DNA of 64,000 nucleotides from Vreelandella lionensis (GTDB lineage Bacteria; Pseudomonadota; Gammaproteobacteria; Pseudomonadales; Halomonadaceae): NCBI RefSeq assembly GCF_002087295.1, contig NZ_MWVI01000074.1, positions 92,266-156,265 of the forward strand, given 5' to 3'. The notes beneath the pieces were generated by a model. That model saw only the letters and a list, made by a program, of their open reading frames with translations, had not been told where the DNA came from and ran no database searches. The position numbers were made by a program, and so were the translations under genes. Position 1 is the stretch's first letter, and the number at the start of each line of letters is the position of its first letter. Shown here one piece after another: positions 29,928-38,541 of the stretch.

Positions 29928-29972
29928 CAATAAAAGACAAAACGGGCACTGCGAAAACATAGCAGCGCCCGT
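29928..29972 (-). terminator. attenuator-like hairpin between nupC and deoC
   Basis: On the minus strand ACGGGCGCTGC pairs with GCAGTGCCCGT (11 bp, one G-T) around a 9-base loop and is followed by TTTGTCTTTTATT. This could partly terminate transcription after tsx-nupC. Confidence 0.65.
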
Positions 29973-29995
29973 TGCATGGTGTCGTACTCGCTGCG

Positions 29996-31279
29996 TTAAG
30001 CCGTCAGGTTGCCCAGCGCAATAAAGAAGCCAGCAATGGATGCCGACATCAAGTTAGAGAGCGTACCGGCCAAAACGGCTTTCACACCGAAGCGGGCAAT
30101 CTCTTTGCGACGCGTGGGCGCAATGCTACCCAAGCCGCCCAGCAGAATCGCAATGGACGACAGGTTGGCAAAGCCACACAGTGCAAAGGAGAGAATCGCC
30201 ATGGTGTGCGGGGTCATCATCTGACCTGTAGCCGCCACCACCTGTTCCCCATCGATGTAGGGGGCGAGGTTGATATAGGCCACGAACTCGTTGACCACTA
30301 GCTTCTGGCCGATGAAAGAACCCGCCAGCGTCGCTTCTGCCCAGGGCACGCCTAGCAGGAATGCCAGCGGTGCAAACAGCCAGCCGAGAATCAGTTCAAG
30401 GCTCAGCGATTCAAAGCCAAACCAGCCGCCAACGCCGCCTAAAATGCCGTTAACCAGCGCGATTAAACCGATAAACGCAAGCAACATCGCACCCACGTTG
30501 GCCGCCAGCATCAGGCCAGAAGTCGCACCGGAGGCCGCTGCGTCCAGCACGTTGGTGGGCTTGTCGTCCTGCTCTTTCAGCTCTTCATCAACCTTGGAAA
30601 CGCTGTCGCTATCTTCGGCGTCCTGGGTTTCCGGCATGATCAGCTTAGCGAACAGCAGGCCGCCTGGCGCCGCCATGAAAGAGGCCGCGACCAAGTACTC
30701 CATCGGAATACCCAGCGCCGCGTAGCCCGCCAAAACGGAACCGGCTACCGATGCTAAGCCGCCACACATCACCGCAAATAGCTGCGAAGGCGTCATGCGG
30801 GCAATGAACGGACGCACCACCAGCGGTGCTTCGGTTTGGCCGACGAAGATGTTCGCAGTCGCGGAGAGCGATTCGGTACGCGAGGTGCCCAGTGCTTTTT
30901 GCAGCGCGCCGCCCAGAATCCGAATGACCCACTGCATGATGCCCAGGTAGTAGAGCACGGCAATCAGCGACGAGAAGAAGATGATGACCGGCAGTACTTT
31001 GATAGCAAACACAAAGCCGACGTTTTCCACATCGGCTAGGCCGCCAAACAGGAAGCCGATACCGTCGTTAGCAAACACCAGTACCTGGCTAACACCGGCG
31101 GAAATGGTTTGCAGCACCGCCTGGCCGAACGGCACGTAGAGCACGAATGCACCGATACCGGCCTGGATAGCAAAAGCACCCAGTACGGTGCGCAGCCGAA
31201 TCGACTTGCGGTCATAAGAGAAGATTAGGGCGATGGCCACCAGGGTGACCATACCAACCAAGCTCATGATGAGGGTCAT
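29996..31279 (-). CDS. nupC: concentrative nucleoside transporter NupC family
   Basis: Inner-membrane cation-coupled nucleoside importer, 427 aa with about ten membrane segments. The CNT motif [20 protein letters not shown] is followed by [20 protein letters not shown] and the second-half motif [14 protein letters not shown] hydrophilic loop after residue 230 is unusually acidic ([18 protein letters not shown]). Located between tsx and deoC in the same operon. Confidence 0.95.
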   Translation of the reverse strand: MTLIMSLVGMVTLVAIALIFSYDRKSIRLRTVLGAFAIQAGIGAFVLYVPFGQAVLQTISAGVSQVLVFANDGIGFLFGGLADVENVGFVFAIKVLPVIIFFSSLIAVLYYLGIMQWVIRILGGALQKALGTSRTESLSATANIFVGQTEAPLVVRPFIARMTPSQLFAVMCGGLASVAGSVLAGYAALGIPMEYLVAASFMAAPGGLLFAKLIMPETQDAEDSDSVSKVDEELKEQDDKPTNVLDAAASGATSGLMLAANVGAMLLAFIGLIALVNGILGGVGGWFGFESLSLELILGWLFAPLAFLLGVPWAEATLAGSFIGQKLVVNEFVAYINLAPYIDGEQVVAATGQMMTPHTMAILSFALCGFANLSSIAILLGGLGSIAPTRRKEIARFGVKAVLAGTLSNLMSASIAGFFIALGNLTA

Positions 31280-31313
31280 GGAAGTACCTTCGGATCGTGA
31301 GGAGTGTGAGCGA

Positions 31314-32159
31314 TTACAGTAAGTTCAACTTCACTGAGTAGATCATCGCGTTTTGATAAGCGTCCGGGGTGCCCAGTTTATTCTCTGAGTAGCGGTACTG
31401 CACGCCCGTGGTGATCAGATCGGACGGGTGCCACCACAGGCTCAGCGCACCGTTGGTACCGACGCTGCCTGCTTTGTCGCCCACGTAGTTCTGAGTCAGG
31501 TACTCGTCGTCGCGACCGAAGGTCTGCTCGTGCCAGTTGGTCACGCTGAAGTTTTGGTTCAGGGCGGTAAAGTCGTAGCCCGCGACCCAGCCAGCCATAA
31601 AGCCGTTCATGCCGGTGTAGCTATTGCTCTGCACTCGCGCGGCACCGATGAACGGTTTGAACCATAGGCCGTTATCAAAGGTTTTGCGATAGCCCAGACC
31701 CAGGATTTGGTCCTGCTCCCGAGACTCGTAGCCGTAGTCGCGGAAATCGTACAGGTGGGCGTAAATCGACAGCGGGCTGTCGCCCAGGTAGATGTGCGAG
31801 GTCACTTTACCGGCGGTACGGAAGTTGTCTTTACCGCCACTGGCCTGGTCGAACTGATCGTTAGTGGGGTTCTCGAAATCGAAGAAGCCGTAAAATTCGC
31901 CCCAGCTAAAGCCGACGCCGCCTTCGATTTCAACGTACGTAAAGTCGCTTTTCGCTGCGTTGCTAGCAGTGCGCGCTTCGGTGCCGTTCGACCAGTCGAG
32001 ATAGTTGACGGAGACGTTGGCAAACGACCAAAGGCGGTCAAGGGTTTGCGGCTCGGCATCGTCGGCAAACGCAGGGGTTGCCACGGCAGCACTTGCCAGT
32101 AAAACGCCAGCGCCAAGCGTGACGAACGAAGAAGAACGAGAGAGGGATAGAGCAGTCAT
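31314..32159 (-). CDS. tsx: Tsx-like nucleoside-specific outer-membrane channel
   Basis: 281-residue outer-membrane barrel with a signal peptide ([20 protein letters not shown], then FADD). It has alternating beta strands ([20 protein letters not shown]) and a terminal [10 protein letters not shown] strand. The start at 32159 is supported by TTGAGG; the frame is open 90 codons upstream, but that stretch contains the DeoR operators and is not coding. First gene of the nucleoside operon, feeding NupC. Confidence 0.92.
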   Translation of the reverse strand: MTALSLSRSSSFVTLGAGVLLASAAVATPAFADDAEPQTLDRLWSFANVSVNYLDWSNGTEARTASNAAKSDFTYVEIEGGVGFSWGEFYGFFDFENPTNDQFDQASGGKDNFRTAGKVTSHIYLGDSPLSIYAHLYDFRDYGYESREQDQILGLGYRKTFDNGLWFKPFIGAARVQSNSYTGMNGFMAGWVAGYDFTALNQNFSVTNWHEQTFGRDDEYLTQNYVGDKAGSVGTNGALSLWWHPSDLITTGVQYRYSENKLGTPDAYQNAMIYSVKLNLL

Positions 32160-32237
32160 GGAAGCCTCAACAGGGTTGTATCTCGGTGCCAGGGCGGCTG
32201 GCATACCGACGTTATGGGTCGTGTGGGCTGGCGTTGA

Positions 32238-32274
32238 TGTTAAAATTATAACATTGAGTGTTATTTTTTTAACG
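32238..32274. promoter_or_regulatory. twin DeoR-type operators
   Basis: TGTTAAAATTATAACA (32238-32253) has the half-sites of the E. coli DeoR operator (TGTTA n6 TAACA). A second site, TGTTATTTTTTTAACG (32259-32274), starts exactly 21 bp further on. They lie between tsx and the divergent deoR gene. The match to known operators is visible directly; binding by the neighbouring DeoR is inferred. Confidence 0.82.
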
Positions 32275-32454
32275 TTGATTTGCAAGTATTGTCCATCAAC
32301 GTTGTTTAAATGTGATACGCGCATCATGCGCGGATGAAAGGGTGCATTGCAGTAGAAATAATCCAGTGGAAATAAATGAGGGCCTGGCTCAGCATAGAGC
32401 CGCTTGGAAGGGCTTAATGCTGATAACAAAATGAATCATAAGGAGATGCTGGAC

Positions 32455-33222
32455 ATGAATGATCGGAGCGCACAGCGCATGGCGATGTTGCAAGAAGCGT
32501 TGGCTAGCGGGGGAACGCTGCATCTTCGCGATGCCGCCGAGCTGTGTGGAGTCTCCGAAATGACCATTCGTCGGGATCTTTCAACGCAACCTTCAGCCAT
32601 TAGCTTGCTGGGTGGGCGGCTAGTGATGGCAAGCTACCCCGGCGTGACGCCGGTATACGACCTTACTGAGCAGCAATCGAGCCACTATCAGGTCAAACAG
32701 CGTCTTTGCCAGCGTGCCGCCAGCTTTATTGAAGAGGGCGATACGCTGTTTATCGACTGCGGCTCAACGCTGATTCCGCTGCTCAGCCAGCTAAGCCACT
32801 TCCGCGAATTAACCGTAGTGACCTACGCGCTGAATGTGGCTAACGCGGTGGCCGTCTTGCCGAATGTGCGTTTGGTGTTACTCGGCGGGCTTTTTTACGC
32901 TTCCTCTCAATCGTTTGGTAGCGACGGCATGGGCGCGGCCATCGAGCGTTTGGGCATCAACAAAGCGCTGATTTCTGCCGCTGGGGTGGATTGCGAGCGG
33001 GGAGTAAGCTGCTTTCATTTTCATGAAGTCGGGCCTAAGCAGGCGGCGATTGCCACCGCGATGCAGCGGCTGTTGATTGTCGATGCCAGCAAGTTTGGCG
33101 TGGTGCGCCCGGCCTATTTTGCCTCGCTGGAGGATTTCGATATTGTCGTCACCGACGATGAGCGTGCCCCTGGCTTGTTAGAGCGCCACCCGCTGCCCAC
33201 GCTGAGCATCTCGCTCGCCTAA
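32455..33222 (+). CDS. deoR: deoxyribose operon repressor DeoR
   Basis: 255-residue DeoR-family repressor. Helix-turn-helix LRDAAELCGVSEMTIRRDLS; sensor domain with FIDCGSTLIPLL, NVRLVLLGGLFYASSQSFGS and VDASKFGVVRPAYFASLEDF. It follows E. coli DeoR along its length. Start at 32455 was chosen because AAGGAG lies nine bases upstream; the ATG at 32446 is too close to that site. Expected inducer is deoxyribose-5-phosphate. Divergent from the tsx operon with its operators between. Confidence 0.94.
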   Translation: MNDRSAQRMAMLQEALASGGTLHLRDAAELCGVSEMTIRRDLSTQPSAISLLGGRLVMASYPGVTPVYDLTEQQSSHYQVKQRLCQRAASFIEEGDTLFIDCGSTLIPLLSQLSHFRELTVVTYALNVANAVAVLPNVRLVLLGGLFYASSQSFGSDGMGAAIERLGINKALISAAGVDCERGVSCFHFHEVGPKQAAIATAMQRLLIVDASKFGVVRPAYFASLEDFDIVVTDDERAPGLLERHPLPTLSISLA

Positions 33223-33304
33223 CAACAGCCACTGCTCAGCCACTACTCCCCAGTGCCCTGTGCCCAAACGGGTGCGCAGGGTGCGGCATAACGTCTCTTT
33301 CTGA

Positions 33305-33318
33305 TTGACCGAGATCAA
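33305..33318. promoter_or_regulatory. FNR/ANR-type box upstream of cyo
   Basis: TTGACCGAGATCAA matches the FNR/ANR consensus TTGAT-n4-ATCAA except for one base (C for T, as often in ANR sites). It is 214 bp upstream of the cyoA start. Repression of this aerobic oxidase under low oxygen is the likely role. Confidence 0.65.
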
Positions 33319-33457
33319 TAGAAAATACTTTAGTCTTAGTTGATGCACGCAACGTGCACGGTTAAGGCTCGCCACTAACCCCATGAGGTGGCGCATATTT
33401 TTCCCGGAGCAACGTAGTCATACTCACTGTTTTGGGAAAAGTATGGGGTGATAGTTA

Positions 33458-33499
33458 GCTTGCTACTTAGCTGGCTAGTTAGCCAGCCAAGCAGTGAGC
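33458..33499 (+). promoter_or_regulatory. 19-bp leader hairpin before cyoA
   Basis: Nineteen bases at 33458-33476 pair with 33481-33499 around AGTT. There are two mismatches and two G-T pairs; the core GCTGGCT/AGCCAGC is perfect. It ends 32 bases before the cyoA ATG and is followed by TGTTTT. It could be an attenuator or a stability element in the leader; no strong ribosome binding site lies nearby. Confidence 0.5.
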
Positions 33500-33531
33500 T
33501 GTTTTAGACAACTCTCTGATGAGATCACACC

Positions 33532-34578
33532 ATGCAACTACCTACCCACTGGCGCAGGCGAGGCACTTTTGTGCTCGTCGTATTGTGCTTGCTGTTAACG
33601 GGCTGCAGTTCTGCATTGCTGGATCCCAAGGGGCAGATTGGCGTTGAGCAACGCTCGCTGATTCTGACCTCCTTTGGGCTGATGCTGATTGTGGTCATTC
33701 CGGTGATTGTGATGACGCTGCTGTTTGGCTGGCGCTACCGGCGCAGCAATAGCGTTGCCAAGTACCTGCCGGACTGGGCGCACTCCAATGCCATTGAAGC
33801 TGCCGTCTGGACCGTTCCCTGCTTAATCATTGCCGTTCTGGCCTTCCTCACTTTTAAACCCTCCCACAGCCTGGACCCCCACAAGCCGATTGAAGGCAGC
33901 GTGGAACCCATGGAGATCCAAGCCGTCGCGCTGGATTGGAAGTGGCTGTTCATCTACCCCGAACAGGGCATTGCCAGCGTCAATGAACTGGCGTTCCCGG
34001 TGGATACCCCTGTGCGCTTCCGAGTGAGTTCTGGCTCGGTGATGAACGCATTCTTCATTCCACGCTTAGGCAGCCAGATTTACGCCATGGCGGGCATGGA
34101 TAACGACGTTCACCTGATTGCCGATGAAGAGGGCGTCTACCCCGGCCGTTCCACTAACTACAGTGGCGCTGGCTTCTCTGGGATGACCTTCGATGCCCAC
34201 GTCACCTCACCGGCGGAATTCGATGCCTGGGTGGAAAACGTGCGCACAGCCGATGACACCCTGACCTTCCCGGACGGTTACGAAGCCTTGGCGCAGCCGA
34301 CCGAGTATCACCCGGTGGAGTACTTCTCGGCGGTCACGCCTGAGCTGTATGAGTCGATTGTCAGCAGCTTCCACGGCGGTGAAGGCAGCGGGCACGGTGG
34401 CCATTCGAGTCACGGTGACGCCAACAGTGAGGGCCACGATAGCCACGGTGAATCCAGCGAGCTAGAGAGCGCCAGCGCGTCTCAACAGCAGGCCGCGATC
34501 GGCCACGTTACCAATCAGCCTGCAGGTGATGACCACGCCATGGGCGGCCATTCCACAAGCGTTGAAGCGGGGGGTTAA
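33532..34578 (+). CDS. cyoA: cytochrome bo3 ubiquinol oxidase subunit II
   Basis: Lipoprotein subunit of the proton-pumping quinol oxidase. Signal peptide with lipobox LLTGC, two membrane segments, then the cupredoxin-like periplasmic domain ([35 protein letters not shown]). CuA ligands are absent, as expected for a quinol rather than cytochrome c oxidase. The C-terminal ~55 residues are unusually His- and Ser-rich ([16 protein letters not shown]). First gene of a complete cyoABCDE operon. Confidence 0.96.
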   Translation: MQLPTHWRRRGTFVLVVLCLLLTGCSSALLDPKGQIGVEQRSLILTSFGLMLIVVIPVIVMTLLFGWRYRRSNSVAKYLPDWAHSNAIEAAVWTVPCLIIAVLAFLTFKPSHSLDPHKPIEGSVEPMEIQAVALDWKWLFIYPEQGIASVNELAFPVDTPVRFRVSSGSVMNAFFIPRLGSQIYAMAGMDNDVHLIADEEGVYPGRSTNYSGAGFSGMTFDAHVTSPAEFDAWVENVRTADDTLTFPDGYEALAQPTEYHPVEYFSAVTPELYESIVSSFHGGEGSGHGGHSSHGDANSEGHDSHGESSELESASASQQQAAIGHVTNQPAGDDHAMGGHSTSVEAGG

Positions 34579-34580
34579 GC

Positions 34581-36608
34581 ATGTTTGGAAAACTCACGTT
34601 AGAAGCAATTCCGTATCACGAACCGATCATTATGGTCGTTGCTGTCTTTATGGCGATCGGGGGTGCCGCGCTACTTGGCGCATTGACGTATTACCGTAAG
34701 TGGGGTTGGCTGTGGAACGAGTGGTTTACCTCCGTTGACCACAAAAAGCTCGGCATTATGTACTTTGTGGTGGCCTTGGTAATGCTGCTTCGCGGCTTTG
34801 CCGATGCGATCATGATGCGTACCCAATTGGCCATGGCGGCCGGTGGGGCCGCAGGTTATCTCCCTCCTGAACACTACGATCAGATCTTTACCGCCCACGG
34901 CGTAATCATGATCTTTTTCGTTGCGATGCCCATGGTCATCGGCCTGATGAACCTGGTGGTGCCGCTGCAAATCGGCGCTCGCGACGTTGCTTTCCCGTTT
35001 TTGAATAACCTGAGTTTCTGGCTGTGCGCTGTCTCAGCTATTTTGGTCAATATTTCCCTTGTGGTAGGGGAGTTCGACAAAACCGGCTGGCTCGCTTATG
35101 CTGCTTTATCGGGGATAGAGTTTAGCCCTGGGGTGGGGGTCGATTACTGGATATGGGCACTGCAAATATCCGGGATAGGTACCACGCTCACCGGCATCAA
35201 CTTCTTCGTTACCATTCTAAAAATGCGCACCAAAGGCATGACCCTGTTCCGCATGCCGATTTTTACCTGGACGTCGCTGTGCGCCAACGTCCTGATTATT
35301 GCCTCGTTCCCGATTCTGACCGCGACCATCGCGCTGCTAACGCTTGACCGCTACTTCGGTATGCACTTCTTCACCAATGACTTTGGCGGCAACATGATGA
35401 TGTACGTCAACCTCATTTGGGCCTGGGGTCATCCGGAAGTGTACATTCTGATTCTGCCGGCCTTTGGCGTGTTCTCTGAAGTCATCGCCACCTTCGCGCG
35501 TAAGCGCCTGTTTGGTTACAAAACCATGGTCTGGGCCACGGTGGCGATCACGCTGCTGTCGTTTATCGTGTGGCTGCATCACTTCTTCACCATGGGTGCT
35601 GGCGCCAACGTGAACGCCTTCTTCGGCATTATGACGATGATCATTGCCATCCCCACCGGGGTGAAGGTCTTCAACTGGCTGTTTACCATCTTCCGCGGCA
35701 GTCTAGAGCTGACCTCGCCGGTGCTGTGGACCCTGGGCTTCATCATCACCTTTACCCTAGGCGGTATGACCGGCGTGATGCTGGCGCTACCGGCGGCCAA
35801 CTTCGTGCTGCACAACAGCCTGTTCGGGATTGCCCACTTCCACAACGTGATTATTGGCGGCGTGGTATTCGGCATGATGGCGGGCCTGACCTACTGGTTC
35901 CCCAAAGCGTTCGGCTTCACGCTGAGCGAGAAGTGGGGCAAGCGCTCGTTCTGGTGCTGGTTCATCGGCTTCTACGTCGCGTTCATGCCGCTCTACGAGC
36001 TGAGCTTCTTCGGTGCCGTGCGCCGTATGCAGTCTTATGCGAATCCTGAGTGGCAACCCTGGATGATTCTGGCTTGGGTAGGTGCCGTGATCATCATGAT
36101 GGGTATTGCCTGCACCATTATTCAGTTCTGGGTCAGCATCCGCGACCGCAAGCTGAATGCCGACCTAACCGGCGACCCCTGGGATGGCCGCACGCTGGAG
36201 TGGTCGACCTCTTCTCCTGCGCCGTTCTACAACTTTGCTCGCTCGCCGGAAGTGGGTGATATCGACAGCTTCTGGTCGCAAAAGCAGCGTAGCAACGAGC
36301 AGTTAGATGACGCGCCCTACACCAATATTCATATGCCCCGTAATACGGTGGCGGGTCCGGTGATTAGCTTCGTCGCGCTGATTCTGGGCTTTGCGATGGT
36401 GTGGCATATCTGGTGGCTGGCAGCCTTTGGCGCATTGGGCGTTGTCGTCAGTTTCATCGCCCGTGTATTCAACGAAGATATCGACTACTACGTGCCCGCC
36501 GCCGAAGTGGCGCGCATTGAGCGCGAACACGAGAAGCGCAAAACCTCTGCGCCGAGCAGCGCAGCGTCTGATCGTGAACAGACCAACTATGTGGAGGCAC
36601 GAGCGTAA
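34581..36608 (+). CDS. cyoB: cytochrome bo3 ubiquinol oxidase subunit I
   Basis: Catalytic haem-copper subunit, 675 aa with about 15 membrane segments. The CuB/haem site is visible in [20 protein letters not shown] (His and cross-linked Tyr), [11 protein letters not shown] and [20 protein letters not shown]. It overlaps the cyoC start by one base (TAATG). Confidence 0.98.
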   Translation: MFGKLTLEAIPYHEPIIMVVAVFMAIGGAALLGALTYYRKWGWLWNEWFTSVDHKKLGIMYFVVALVMLLRGFADAIMMRTQLAMAAGGAAGYLPPEHYDQIFTAHGVIMIFFVAMPMVIGLMNLVVPLQIGARDVAFPFLNNLSFWLCAVSAILVNISLVVGEFDKTGWLAYAALSGIEFSPGVGVDYWIWALQISGIGTTLTGINFFVTILKMRTKGMTLFRMPIFTWTSLCANVLIIASFPILTATIALLTLDRYFGMHFFTNDFGGNMMMYVNLIWAWGHPEVYILILPAFGVFSEVIATFARKRLFGYKTMVWATVAITLLSFIVWLHHFFTMGAGANVNAFFGIMTMIIAIPTGVKVFNWLFTIFRGSLELTSPVLWTLGFIITFTLGGMTGVMLALPAANFVLHNSLFGIAHFHNVIIGGVVFGMMAGLTYWFPKAFGFTLSEKWGKRSFWCWFIGFYVAFMPLYELSFFGAVRRMQSYANPEWQPWMILAWVGAVIIMMGIACTIIQFWVSIRDRKLNADLTGDPWDGRTLEWSTSSPAPFYNFARSPEVGDIDSFWSQKQRSNEQLDDAPYTNIHMPRNTVAGPVISFVALILGFAMVWHIWWLAAFGALGVVVSFIARVFNEDIDYYVPAAEVARIEREHEKRKTSAPSSAASDREQTNYVEARA

Positions 36609-37219
36609 TGGCCACCGATACTTTACACCACGGCGCAACGCCTGAGCCCCATGAGCACCACGACACCACGGGCACCAAACTGTTTGGTTTCTGGGTGTAT
36701 TTGATGAGTGACTTAGTGATTTTTGGGTCGCTATTTGCCACCTACGCCGTGCTGATGAAAGGCACGGCCGCCGGGCCAACGGCGGCGGATATTTTTGAGC
36801 TGCCCTTTGTACTGGTGGAAACCTTCCTGCTGCTGTTCAGTAGTTTCACCTTTGGTATGGGCGTGCTGGCGATGAACGCCGAGCGCCTAGGCCAGGTAAA
36901 AGCATGGCTGGGAATCACCTTCCTACTAGGCGCGGCCTTTGTGGGTATGGAAGTGTACGAGTTTCAGCATCTGATTCATCAGGGCTACGGCCCTGATCAG
37001 AGCGCGTTTCTCTCGTCATTCTTTACCCTAGTGGGTACTCACGGCCTGCACGTCACCGTGGGTTTAGTGTGGATCCTGGTCATGTTGGTGCAGCTCTCAA
37101 CCAAAGGCATTACGCCCATGACACGCCCGCGTATTCTGTGCCTTAGCCTGTTCTGGCACTTCCTGGATATCGTGTGGATCTGCGTGTTCTCGTTCGTTTA
37201 CCTGATGGGGGTACTGTGA
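36608..37219 (+). CDS. cyoC: cytochrome bo3 ubiquinol oxidase subunit III
   Basis: 203-residue COX3-like subunit with five membrane segments; [40 protein letters not shown] and [18 protein letters not shown] are typical. Start overlaps the cyoB stop. Confidence 0.97.
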   Translation: MATDTLHHGATPEPHEHHDTTGTKLFGFWVYLMSDLVIFGSLFATYAVLMKGTAAGPTAADIFELPFVLVETFLLLFSSFTFGMGVLAMNAERLGQVKAWLGITFLLGAAFVGMEVYEFQHLIHQGYGPDQSAFLSSFFTLVGTHGLHVTVGLVWILVMLVQLSTKGITPMTRPRILCLSLFWHFLDIVWICVFSFVYLMGVL

Positions 37220-37220
37220 C

Positions 37221-37562
37221 ATGAGCCATTCATCATCACCTTCAGCCGAACATTCAACGACTTCCCACGGAAGCGTTAAATCGTATGTTACTGGGCTTCT
37301 GCTATCTTTAGTGCTAACCGTGATTCCGTTCGCGGTCGTTATGGGCGGTGCGTTCAGTACCGCCACGACGGTGGTGGTCATCGCTGTAACAGCCGTGCTG
37401 CAGATTTTGGTTCAGCTGGTCATGTTTATGCATATGAATACCAAAGCCGACGAGGGCTGGAATGTTATGTCCTTCGTTTTCACACTGACGATACTCGTCC
37501 TGGTGGTAGGGGGCTCGTTATGGATCATGCAGCATCTGCATCTCAACATGATGATCGGCTGA
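37221..37562 (+). CDS. cyoD: cytochrome bo3 ubiquinol oxidase subunit IV
   Basis: 113-residue small subunit with three membrane segments (SYVTGLLLSLVLTVIPFAVV; VVIAVTAVLQILVQLVMFMH). One base after cyoC. Its last 43 bases overlap cyoE. Confidence 0.95.
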   Translation: MSHSSSPSAEHSTTSHGSVKSYVTGLLLSLVLTVIPFAVVMGGAFSTATTVVVIAVTAVLQILVQLVMFMHMNTKADEGWNVMSFVFTLTILVLVVGGSLWIMQHLHLNMMIG

Positions 37563-38443
37563 ACGTGGCACCAAGCCGCTGGCGCGATCTGCTGGCGCTC
37601 ACCAAGCCGGGGATTATTGGTGGCAACCTGATTGCGACCCTGGGCGGCTACTTTTTAGCCGCTCACGGCACCTTCGATTGGGTCACCTTTGCCTCGGTGA
37701 TGATGGGCATTGCCCTGGTGATTGCCTCGGGCTGTGCCTGCAACAACGTCATCGACCGGGATATTGATGCACTGATGGCGCGTACGCGCCATCGCCCGCT
37801 AGCCAAGGGGCGCATCTCGATCACCCAGGCGCTGGGGATTTCAGCGCTGTTGGGGGTTGCAGGCGTGGTCTGTTTGGCGCTGGGTACCAACGGCTTAACG
37901 GTGGCGCTGGCGGTAATCGGTTGGGGCGTGTATGTGGGAGTGTATAGCCTCTATATGAAGCGCCACTCCGAGTATGGCACGCTGGTAGGCAGCCTTTCCG
38001 GTGCGATGCCGCCGGTAGTGGGCTACTGCGCGGTGACCGGGCAGTTCGACAGCGGCGCGTTTATGCTGCTGGTGATTTTCTGCCTGTGGCAGATGCCGCA
38101 CTCCTACGCTATCGCGATTTTCCGCTATGCGGATTACCGCCGGGCATCCATCCCGGTGCTGCCGGTGGTGCACGGCATTAAGCGGGCCAAGCACCACATT
38201 CTGGGCTATATCGTGGCGTTTATTCCTGCGTCACTGGCGCTGGTACTGGCCAGCCAAGCAGGCGCAGGCTACCTGTGTGTAGCGCTCACCATGGGCGGCT
38301 ACTGGCTTTATCTGGCGCTATGCGGCTACCGGTTAGAGGATGACGTGCGCTGGGCGAAGAAGGTGTTCGGCGTGTCTATTCTGACCATAACTGCGATGAG
38401 CTTAGTGATGGTGCTGGAAGCGATGGTGCCCATGTGGGCGTGA
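37520..38443 (+). CDS. cyoE: protoheme IX farnesyltransferase (haem O synthase)
   Basis: Polytopic prenyltransferase making haem O for CyoB. The Asp-rich prenyl-diphosphate motif is NNVIDRDIDALMARTRHRPL, and the second motif region is YADYRRASIPVLPVVHGIKR. 307 aa. The start at 37520 lies inside cyoD with GGGGG seven bases upstream, implying translational coupling. Ends at a strong shared terminator. Confidence 0.96.
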   Translation: MDHAASASQHDDRLNVAPSRWRDLLALTKPGIIGGNLIATLGGYFLAAHGTFDWVTFASVMMGIALVIASGCACNNVIDRDIDALMARTRHRPLAKGRISITQALGISALLGVAGVVCLALGTNGLTVALAVIGWGVYVGVYSLYMKRHSEYGTLVGSLSGAMPPVVGYCAVTGQFDSGAFMLLVIFCLWQMPHSYAIAIFRYADYRRASIPVLPVVHGIKRAKHHILGYIVAFIPASLALVLASQAGAGYLCVALTMGGYWLYLALCGYRLEDDVRWAKKVFGVSILTITAMSLVMVLEAMVPMWA

Positions 38444-38478
38444 TACATCCCAACGATTCAACCTGACGCAAAACCTAA

Positions 38479-38510
38479 AACGCCCCGAACAGTTCACTGT
38501 TCGGGGCGTT
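38479..38510. terminator. bidirectional terminator between cyoE and pta
   Basis: AACGCCCCGAACAG (38479-38492) pairs perfectly over 14 bp with CTGTTCGGGGCGTT (38497-38510) around TTCA; CTAAAA precedes and TGCTTTT follows. Confidence 0.9.
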
Positions 38511-38541
38511 GCTTTTAGCTCGTATAGAATGCGGCGAGGGC

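Noticed and set aside
31428..32102. Plus-strand frames opposite tsx
   Set aside because: Shadows of the Tsx coding sequence with no family resemblance.
32160..32429. N-terminal extension of Tsx by 90 codons
   Set aside because: The stretch holds the DeoR operators and precedes a normal signal peptide with its own ribosome binding site.
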